Source of the DNA: Chryseobacterium sp. BGARF1
GTDB lineage: Bacteria > Bacteroidota > Bacteroidia > Flavobacteriales > Weeksellaceae
Assembly: GCF_001677955.1 (NCBI RefSeq)
Contig: NZ_LELA01000005.1
Coordinates: 1-59,287 of the forward strand
Length of the DNA: 59,287 bases
Direction of reading: 5' to 3'
Part shown: one piece after another, positions 53,022 to 59,287 of the stretch
How the letters are laid out: every line of letters begins with the position of its first letter
Position numbering within the stretch: the stretch's first letter is position 1
Translations under genes and position numbers: made by a program
Notes under the pieces: model-generated
The model's input: the letters and a program-made list of their open reading frames with translations, nothing else
Databases searched by the model: none
What the model was told of the DNA's origin: nothing

Positions 53022-54386
53022 TTACCAGTTATTAACTTTATAATTTTTCAATAAAACTCCACTAAAACAATTTCCGTTGATCCCTTCCACGATCGGATGC
53101 AAAATTCTCGCAGCTCCGTCCACAGAATCCAACGGTGGGATATATCCCTGTTCAAATTGTTTTTTTCTCAAACTTTCTTTTGCTCCTGTAGAGATCCACC
53201 CTACATCAACTGCGGTCATATAAATTTGGTCTTTTTCAAATTCTTTTGCAGAAGTCAGAGTCATCATATTTAAAGCAGCTTTCGTCATATTGGTGTGAGG
53301 ATGAAACATTGTTTTGTTATCATAACTGAAGATCCCTTCCGAAGAAGTCACATTAATGATAAATCTCTCTTTAAAAGATGAGTCTTTCAATAATTGTTTT
53401 AGTTCTTTAATTAGGAAATACGGAGCAATATGATTGATTAAGTTCACCTCAACCAATTCATACATCGAGACTTCTTCCAAGGTAGAATTCCAGCTTGTTT
53501 TATCTCTATTGTCAACGGGTTGTCCAAAACGTGTTAAAGCAACATTGGTTTCTTCGTTCTGAGCATATTCAAGCTTTCCAACTTCAGTTGAAATTTCTGT
53601 TTTATTCGGAATTAATTTCTTGTAATTTTTAAATTCTACCAACATTTCGTTTTCACGTTTAATGATCGGCAAATAGTATTCATCAGGATATTTGATGGTT
53701 TGAGCTGCATTATTGATCAAAATATCAAGCGTTTCAAAATTTGATCTATAAAAATCTATAAACTCCTGAATTGCTTTTAAATTTCTCAAATCCAGACCAT
53801 ACACCCAAAGTCTATCTTTCCAATCTTCATAATCAACTTCCTGTTGCAAAGTTTCTAACGCTAAAGCGGGAAAACGAGTTGTTAAAACCAAATTAGCTCC
53901 ATTTCTTAATAATTTCAATGCTGCCGCAAAACCTACTTTTACACGTCCTCCTGTCAAGATCGCATTTCGTCCTGATAGATCTGTTGATAAAAACCGTTTT
54001 TCATAATTTTCATCGGCACATTTCGGGCACAATCTTGTATAAAAAGAATGAGCGTATTGATAGCTTTGATTACAGCTGTAGCAGTTTTTGGGTATTTGTA
54101 ATTTTGTAAGTTGAGTATCATTTTTTTCGTCATCATAAAAATCAGAAACTCCAGCCAAAGCTTTTTTCATCAAAACAGATTCAGAATTGACTTCCAAATC
54201 ATGGTTTTTCATTTCAGAATAACTTTCCTGACGGTTTTGCTTTTTAGCATTCTTATGAATTTTTGTAATTAATCCGGAGAACGTTTTATTATCGGGATTC
54301 AGAAATGGCTCATCTTTCAAGGCATTCAAAACCTTAAGACATGACTCCCATTCGTTTTGTGAAAAATTTTCATTAGAAAAATCCAT
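53022..54386 (-). CDS. Zinc-ribbon SDR-fold protein, tRNA-operon associated
   Basis: A 454-aa protein. After a helical N-terminus comes a Cys4 ribbon (CYSCNQ...LCPKCAD, about residues 103-124), then a short-chain dehydrogenase domain: ILTGGRVKVGFAAALKLL (nucleotide loop), DILINNAAQ and INVTSSEG. The usual YxxxK reads TNMTK, so the catalytic Tyr appears absent although Lys remains. An NAD(P)-binding role without classic reductase chemistry is possible. It directly precedes the tRNA array. Confidence 0.78.
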   Translation of the reverse strand: MDFSNENFSQNEWESCLKVLNALKDEPFLNPDNKTFSGLITKIHKNAKKQNRQESYSEMKNHDLEVNSESVLMKKALAGVSDFYDDEKNDTQLTKLQIPKNCYSCNQSYQYAHSFYTRLCPKCADENYEKRFLSTDLSGRNAILTGGRVKVGFAAALKLLRNGANLVLTTRFPALALETLQQEVDYEDWKDRLWVYGLDLRNLKAIQEFIDFYRSNFETLDILINNAAQTIKYPDEYYLPIIKRENEMLVEFKNYKKLIPNKTEISTEVGKLEYAQNEETNVALTRFGQPVDNRDKTSWNSTLEEVSMYELVEVNLINHIAPYFLIKELKQLLKDSSFKERFIINVTSSEGIFSYDNKTMFHPHTNMTKAALNMMTLTSAKEFEKDQIYMTAVDVGWISTGAKESLRKKQFEQGYIPPLDSVDGAARILHPIVEGINGNCFSGVLLKNYKVNNW

Positions 54387-54475
54387 TGCTTTTATTTTAT
54401 GTTGACAAAATTAGCTGCGTAATACGCAATCTTTTTACGCAGTATTTTTTATTTAAAATTAATTTTAATTTTTCG

Positions 54476-55126
54476 TTACTCATTTATAAAACCTTCCAAA
54501 AAACCAATCAGATTTTTTCCGCCGTGGCTCCAACGAATTCCGTGGCCGTCTTTTTCTCTGACCTCAAAAACCAATTCGTGTTTGTAATGAAAGAACACAT
54601 TCCACCACGTTTTATTTTCTAAAACAAAATTGATTTTCTGCATGACGATTTGCTGTTTTTGATGATTATTTCCTTTTATTTCACCCCAAAACTGGTCTTC
54701 CATTCTTCCGACGTGCTTTTCCCAAGCTCTCTGTGCAATGCTAATTTCTTTATTGAAAGATCTTTCACAAGCTTCTATCAATAAACTTTTCAAAGGAGGA
54801 ATTGCATTTTCGTCTCGCAAACTTGCTGAAGTCAGTCTTTGTCCCAAAATATTCAACCAATGTTCAAAAGAAATTTCTTCCAGTTGTTTTACTTTAACTG
54901 TATCTGAATTTTCAGAATGTAAAATATGAGTAAATAAATTGAAACTGTCATCACGATTAATTTTAATTTCATCGTTAAAAAATGGAAAATCGAGATCTAA
55001 AGTTTGGTCTTTAAATTTTTGAATATTCAGACTCAAATTTTTAAGATGTTCTTCAGCTAAAATTCCCTGATATTTTTCTTTCCAGTCTTTTGAAAATAAT
55101 GGAATATAGTCTTCAAATAAGTTCAT
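54476..55126 (-). CDS. Hypothetical protein of the tRNA operon
   Basis: A 216-aa cytoplasmic protein (MNLFEDYIPLFSKDWKEKYQG), mostly helical in the first part, with conserved-looking WWNVFFHYKHELVFEVREKDGHGIRWSHGG near the end. No family recognised. Its ATG lies 2 bp after the DUF434 stop, so the two are translationally close. 89 bp separate it from the SDR gene. Confidence 0.65.
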   Translation of the reverse strand: MNLFEDYIPLFSKDWKEKYQGILAEEHLKNLSLNIQKFKDQTLDLDFPFFNDEIKINRDDSFNLFTHILHSENSDTVKVKQLEEISFEHWLNILGQRLTSASLRDENAIPPLKSLLIEACERSFNKEISIAQRAWEKHVGRMEDQFWGEIKGNNHQKQQIVMQKINFVLENKTWWNVFFHYKHELVFEVREKDGHGIRWSHGGKNLIGFLEGFINE

Positions 55127-55128
55127 GA

Positions 55129-55848
55129 TTAAAACATTTTCACAAGATTAACATACAATTTTTCTTCGTTAATCAAATACTTAACAAGATTAAACCAATT
55201 TTTAGAATAATCTAAAATCCAGGCATCAGAAGAAACTATTATTTCTGCATTTTCAACTAAAAATCTATCCGGATTAAATTCCAGTTGAACATTCCAATCA
55301 AAATTATTTTCTTGAGCAAGATCTAAAATTTTTTCTTTGATCCTTCCACTGTTTGAAACAGGTTTATCAAAAATCCAGATTAGCTTTTGTACCTGAGATT
55401 TCTGAAAAAATGTAGCAACCAATTCAATCGCTTTTTGTGTTTGATTGACTCTTTTGTAAGTTCCATGAACACCGGAAAGATCACGAAAGCAACCGTCGAT
55501 TCCTTCAAAAATATAAGCTTCAGAAAGTAAACTTTCCAATAAAATTAATACATTAAAGCCATCCAGGTAAATCGTTTTATCTTTTAAATCTGAAATTAGA
55601 AGTTCTATATTTTTTCTGCTCTGAATCTGATTTTCAGAAGCCGAAGCTCCACGCAAAGCCTGAATTTGTCGGGCTTTCAGTCGGTAATGATTACCCACTA
55701 ATTCGGAGGACGCTTTTTCTGCATAATTCCGACTCAGCAAATATTTCATATCCTGAATGGATAATTTCAGTTTATCAATCTGCTTTTGTGAAGAAAATAA
55801 GGTGTCGTCGCCTGTGTTTTTTCCACGATTTCTATTGTTCATATTCAA
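55129..55848 (-). CDS. DUF434/DUF5616 protein (predicted PIN/NYN-like)
   Basis: A 239-aa protein. The N-terminal DUF434 part (DMKYLLSRNYAEKASSELVG, LKARQIQALRGASAS) is followed by the DUF5616 part: TIYLDGFNVLILLESLLS, DGCFRDLSGVHGTYKRVNQTQKAIE, LIWIFDKPVSNSGRIKEKI and IVSSDAWILDY. The spaced acidic residues and the LDGFNVLI strand recall PIN/NYN nucleases, but activity is not proven. First gene of the minus-strand block ending at tatD, divergent from xylB. Confidence 0.78.
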   Translation of the reverse strand: MNMNNRNRGKNTGDDTLFSSQKQIDKLKLSIQDMKYLLSRNYAEKASSELVGNHYRLKARQIQALRGASASENQIQSRKNIELLISDLKDKTIYLDGFNVLILLESLLSEAYIFEGIDGCFRDLSGVHGTYKRVNQTQKAIELVATFFQKSQVQKLIWIFDKPVSNSGRIKEKILDLAQENNFDWNVQLEFNPDRFLVENAEIIVSSDAWILDYSKNWFNLVKYLINEEKLYVNLVKMF

Positions 55849-55904
55849 AAATATAATTTTTGAAGCAAATCATACTATTTTCATTTAAAATCACATATTT
55901 GCGC

Positions 55905-55912
55905 AATCGATT
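55905..55912. promoter_or_regulatory. AATCGATT palindrome upstream of xylB
   Basis: AATCGATT in the context GCGCAATCGATTACTC lies in the 287-bp region between the DUF434 and xylB genes. LacI-type regulators often bind ATCGAT-centred sites, so it is a weak operator candidate. Nothing else is recognisable in 55849-56135. Confidence 0.2.
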
Positions 55913-56135
55913 ACTCAAAATTACATTTTAGAGCTTGTTTTTGGGGAAAATGTTTTTCCTATAATCAAAATAATTTAAGTTTAAAATCAAATAATACAAA
56001 TTCAAAATATACTTAAGACACTGAAAATAAAGGCTTAATATTAAATCCGTTATTTCAAATTCACATATTCTTAAAAATTTACTGAGTATTGCCTAAAATT
56101 ATTACATTTAAAGGTTAACAATTATTAATTCATTA

Positions 56136-57626
56136 ATGAAGTTTATAGGATATGATGTTGGAAGCTCATCGATAAAGGCTTCTGTCGTAGATGAACAGGG
56201 TAAAGTGATTGCCCATGCAAAATATCCGGAAACAGAAATGCCTATTGATTCTCCAAAAATTGGTTGGGCAGAACAAGATCCGGAACAATGGTGGCAAAAT
56301 CTCAGAATTCTTACTCAAAAAGTAATTGCAGAAAGCCATATCGATAAAAACGAAATCAAAGGAATTGGTATTTCTTACCAAATGCACGGTTTGGTTTTGG
56401 TGGGAAAAGATAAACAGGTTCTTCGTCCATCAATTATTTGGTGCGACAGTCGTGCCGTAGAAACTGGCGACCAGGCTTTCAATGATTTGGGTGAAGAAGT
56501 TTGTATGAATAAACTCCTTAATTCTCCAGGAAATTTCACTGCTTCAAAATTAAAATGGGTAAAAGAGAACGAGCCCGAAGTGTATGAAAAGATCTGGAAA
56601 TTTATGCTTCCCGGAGATTTTATTGCTTTAAAATTAAGCGGTGAAGCAACAACAACGGTTACCGGACTTTCTGAAGGTGTACTTTGGGATTTCCAGAAAC
56701 ATCAGCCTTCAAAAACATTATTAAATTATTGGGGAATTGATAAATCATTGGTTTCAAAAGTGGTTGATAATTTTACGGAGCAATGTGTCGTTTCGAAGCA
56801 AGGCGCTGAAGAAAGTGGCTTACCCGAAGGAATTCCTATTCTGTACAGAGCGGGAGATCAACCGAATAACGCTTTGTCTTTAAACGTAATGAATCCCGGA
56901 GAAATTGCCGCAACGGGTGGAACTTCCGGAGTAGTTTACGGTGTGACCGATAATATTCATTCTAAAGAATCTGTGCGAGTAAACAATTTTGCACACATTA
57001 ACCATACTCAGGAAAAGCCAAGAATCGGGAAAATGCTTTGCTTAAATGGGGCAGGAATTCAGTACAGCTGGTTGAGACATCAGGTTGACCAGAAAAGACA
57101 TTCTTATCAGGAACTGAATGATTTAGCATCGCAAATTCCAATCGGATCAGATGGAATCATCGTTTTACCATTTGGAAATGGAGCCGAAAGAGTTTTAAAA
57201 AATAAAGATATTGGTTCTTCTACTTACAACGTAAATTTTAACCGTCACAAAAGCGTTCATCTTTTCAGAGCCGGATTGGAAGGCATCGCCTACTCTTTCG
57301 TTTATGGAACTGAAATTCTTATGAATGATGGTCTTCAAAAAGGAATCATTAAAGCTGGAGGTGACAATTTATTTCGTTCTTCTTTGTTTGCGCAATCGAT
57401 TGCATCTTTGCTAGATACTGAAATTAGAATTTTTGATACTACCGGTTCTACAGGAGCGGCAAGAGCAGCAGCAATCGGAGCAGGAGCATTTGATACACTC
57501 AACGATATTTTAACAGAAAAAGATATTACCACAACTTATATTCCTGATTTTAAAAATATGAATCAGTACAGAGAAAGTTATGCAAAGTGGAAAACAAAAC
57601 TGGAGCAAGTAATTACTAGCTATTAG
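56136..57626 (+). CDS. xylB: Xylulokinase
   Basis: Phosphorylates D-xylulose to xylulose 5-phosphate for the pentose phosphate pathway. The 496-aa FGGY kinase opens FIGYDVGSSSIKASVVD (phosphate loop) and has ISYQMHGLVLVG, IIWCDSRAVETG, GDFIALKLSGE and a second-domain ATP site IIKAGGDNLFRSSLFAQ. MHG and WCDSR are typical of xylulokinase. xylA lies 200 bp downstream on the same strand. Confidence 0.94.
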   Translation: MKFIGYDVGSSSIKASVVDEQGKVIAHAKYPETEMPIDSPKIGWAEQDPEQWWQNLRILTQKVIAESHIDKNEIKGIGISYQMHGLVLVGKDKQVLRPSIIWCDSRAVETGDQAFNDLGEEVCMNKLLNSPGNFTASKLKWVKENEPEVYEKIWKFMLPGDFIALKLSGEATTTVTGLSEGVLWDFQKHQPSKTLLNYWGIDKSLVSKVVDNFTEQCVVSKQGAEESGLPEGIPILYRAGDQPNNALSLNVMNPGEIAATGGTSGVVYGVTDNIHSKESVRVNNFAHINHTQEKPRIGKMLCLNGAGIQYSWLRHQVDQKRHSYQELNDLASQIPIGSDGIIVLPFGNGAERVLKNKDIGSSTYNVNFNRHKSVHLFRAGLEGIAYSFVYGTEILMNDGLQKGIIKAGGDNLFRSSLFAQSIASLLDTEIRIFDTTGSTGAARAAAIGAGAFDTLNDILTEKDITTTYIPDFKNMNQYRESYAKWKTKLEQVITSY

Positions 57627-57672
57627 CGAATGGCAATTGGCTTTTAGCTTTACATTCAATTGTTAGCGATTC
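57627..57672 (+). repeat. Solo copy of the GGCTTTTAGC-type repeat
   Basis: After the xylB stop, TAGCTATTAGCG, GGCAATTGGCTTTTAGC and TTGTTAGCGATT follow each other. The units resemble those bracketing the four-helix-bundle gene at 14889, but no such gene is present here. Confidence 0.45.
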
Positions 57673-57692
57673 ATTTAAACGATGACAAACTC

Positions 57693-57771
57693 GCAGCCCG
57701 ACTTGAACGAAAATCCTTTTGAGAGGAGGAACAACGAACAAAAGATTGGGAGTGGAAGGCGGAATAGCTGC
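57693..57771 (+). ncRNA. Putative structured RNA element before xylA
   Basis: Nested stems can form: GCAGC/GCTGC (57693-57697, 57767-57771), CCGACTT/AAGGCGG with one mismatch, and AATCCTTTT/AAAAGATT with one bulge, with internal loops GAACGA and GGGAGTGG. It is purine-rich and untypical of the AT-rich surroundings. It lies 55 bp before the xylA ATG and could be a 5' UTR element or a dispersed structured repeat. Confidence 0.45.
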
Positions 57772-57826
57772 CCAAATAAAAACTCAACGATAAATTCAAA
57801 AATCAATAAAAATTAAAATATATAAT

Positions 57827-59155
57827 ATGTCAGTTACATTAGGAAACAAAGAATATTTCAAAGGAATAGAAAAAATCAAATTTGAAGGAAGAGAATCAGA
57901 CAACCCGTTAGCGTTCAAATTTTATGATGAGAATTTGGTGGTTCGTGGAAAAACAATGAAAGAATATTTCAAATTTGCCTCAGCTTACTGGCACACGTTC
58001 TGCGCAACCGGTGGAGATCCATTCGGAGCTGGAACTCAGCAATTTGACTGGTTAACCGCTTCTGATGCAAAACAAAGAGCGATTGAAAAAATGGATGCTG
58101 CATTCGAATTTTTCACAAAGCTGGGCGTTCCTTATTACTGTTTCCACGATTATGATTTGATCGACGAGGCAGATAATTTTACAGAATCTACAAAAAGATT
58201 AGAATTCATCACCGATTACGCTAAAGAGAAACAAGCTGCTTCCGGCATAAAATTACTTTGGGGAACTTCGAACTGTTTTTCAAACCCAAGATTTATGAAC
58301 GGGGCAGCAACCAATCCTTCATTTGATGTTTTGGCTTACGCAGGAGGCCAGGTGAAAAATGCTTTGGATGCAACGATTAAATTAGGTGGAGAAAACTATG
58401 TATTCTGGGGCGGTCGTGAAGGTTATATGTCTTTACTGAACACCAATATGAAACGTGAGCAGGAACATATGGCGAAGTTTTTACATATGGCGAAAGACTA
58501 TGCAAGAGCTCAAGGTTTTAAAGGAACCTTCTTCATCGAACCAAAACCTATGGAACCTACAAAACACCAGTATGATTTTGATGCAGCAACTTGCTTAAAC
58601 TTCCTTCGTCAGTACGATCTATTGAATGATTTTAAATTAAATCTTGAAGTCAACCACGCGACTTTAGCACAACATACTTTTGAACACGAACTTCAGGTTG
58701 CTGCTGACAATAATGTTTTGGGAAGCATCGATGCGAACCGAGGAGATTATCAAAACGGTTGGGATACAGACCAGTTCCCGGTTGATCTATATGAAATGAC
58801 TCAGGCGATGTTGGTGATTATTCAGGCTGGAGGTTTCCAAGGTGGAGGTGTGAATTTCGATGCGAAAATCAGAAGAAATTCTACAGATCGTGAAGATATT
58901 TTCATCGCTCACATCAGCGGAATGGACAATTTTACAAGAGCTTTCCTTGCTGCTGATAAAATTTTAGAAAAATCAAAATATTCTGAAATCAGAACCAACA
59001 GATATGCTTCTTTCGACAGTGGAAAAGGAAAGGATTTCGAAGACGGAAATCTTTCTTTAACAGATCTTTCAACTTATGCTCAAGGTTTGGGAGAAGTAGG
59101 TAGAGAAAGCGGAAAACAGGAATATTTGGAAAGCTTAATTAATCAGTATTTATAA
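57827..59155 (+). CDS. xylA: Xylose isomerase
   Basis: Converts D-xylose to D-xylulose. The 442 aa show the family's class II features: [10 protein letters not shown] (catalytic His), [29 protein letters not shown] (metal-binding Glu and Lys), [15 protein letters not shown] and [17 protein letters not shown] (metal ligands). Length fits Bacteroides-type enzymes. Probably transcribed with xylB although the gap carries repeats and a structured element. No xylose transporter in the window. Confidence 0.96.
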   Translation: MSVTLGNKEYFKGIEKIKFEGRESDNPLAFKFYDENLVVRGKTMKEYFKFASAYWHTFCATGGDPFGAGTQQFDWLTASDAKQRAIEKMDAAFEFFTKLGVPYYCFHDYDLIDEADNFTESTKRLEFITDYAKEKQAASGIKLLWGTSNCFSNPRFMNGAATNPSFDVLAYAGGQVKNALDATIKLGGENYVFWGGREGYMSLLNTNMKREQEHMAKFLHMAKDYARAQGFKGTFFIEPKPMEPTKHQYDFDAATCLNFLRQYDLLNDFKLNLEVNHATLAQHTFEHELQVAADNNVLGSIDANRGDYQNGWDTDQFPVDLYEMTQAMLVIIQAGGFQGGGVNFDAKIRRNSTDREDIFIAHISGMDNFTRAFLAADKILEKSKYSEIRTNRYASFDSGKGKDFEDGNLSLTDLSTYAQGLGEVGRESGKQEYLESLINQYL

Positions 59156-59164
59156 TATTGGTTA

Positions 59165-59287
59165 ATCGCAAAGGCGCAAGTTTTTTTACTTTGAAAATAT
59201 TTTAAGGCGCAAGAGAATCTAAGATTCTCAGCAAGGACTATTTTCGATATTAATTATATTAAATTTTATCTGAGATAAAATCTTTGC
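59165..59287 (+). repeat. Repeat-like tail with CGCAAAGGCGCAAG
   Basis: After xylA the sequence AATCGCAAAGGCGCAAG and then AAGGCGCAAGAGAATC appear. These are loosely like the reverse complement of the 87-bp repeat (20904, 33676), which holds ACGCAAAGGCAAAC. The element is cut by the window end. Confidence 0.35.

Overview
The window looks like chromosomal DNA of a Chryseobacterium-like flavobacterium (Bacteroidota). Supporting signs are an AT-rich genome, near absence of Shine-Dalgarno sequences, several TAnnTTTG -7 promoter boxes, a Bacteroidota-type YidC of about 600 residues, a type IX secretion sorting domain, a 23S-rRNA-IVP-type four-helix-bundle gene, and many short inverted-repeat intergenic elements. 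The genus is an inference from gene content, not a measured result.

Layout. 1-88 is a (TAAC)22 array cut by the window edge. 89-6421 holds yidC, pyrG, a frameshifted yceI-like gene and radA. 6557-8522 is a tightly coupled methyltransferase / VanW / ACP-phosphodiesterase-like operon. 8526-12020 holds a DUF6702 gene with a RelE-type toxin-antitoxin pair, a HupE/UreJ-like protein, and a divergent MFS / HxlR pair. 12032-16975 has an M1 peptidase and groES-groEL, with a four-helix-bundle gene lodged between groES and groEL. 17110-33609 is accessory: a HEPN-like protein, kelch protein, 105-bp tandem repeats, phosphotransferase, GntR regulator, GNAT, hydrolase, rifampin ADP-ribosyltransferase (arr), broken DinB-family and aminoglycoside adenylyltransferase genes, Nudix, M48 peptidase, small DUF genes and a urea transporter. 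33610-34290 is a run of palindromic repeats, followed by an FMN riboswitch and ribB. 35275-49040 holds a frameshifted T9SS cargo gene, membrane and secreted proteins, an ABC exporter, truA, lpxK, a TlpA-like lipoprotein, DNA polymerase IV, an amylase, a DPP-IV-type peptidase and deoD. 49094-55848 is a minus-strand operon-like block mixing protein genes with six tRNA-like genes. 56136-59155 is xylB-xylA.

The most unusual region is 49094-55848. On one strand it carries a DUF434/DUF5616 protein (predicted PIN/NYN-like), an unknown protein, a zinc-ribbon SDR protein lacking the usual catalytic Tyr, five consecutive tRNA genes, an unknown 128-aa protein, a 644-aa repeat protein, a sixth tRNA-like sequence, a small basic protein and TatD. 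All six tRNAs fold as cloverleaves with good acceptor and T arms but have non-standard anticodon arms: A34, C33, a 6-nt loop, or 4-bp stems. This resembles a dedicated RNA-based module (decoy, repair or specialised tRNAs) rather than housekeeping tRNAs.

Four genes are broken by a single base change (yceI-like, T9SS cargo, aminoglycoside adenylyltransferase, DinB-family). Two of the four lesions are at homopolymers, so assembly error must be separated from real decay or phase variation. Five different short inverted-repeat elements, related terminators and two copies of an 87-bp repeat show how repeat-rich the intergenic space is.
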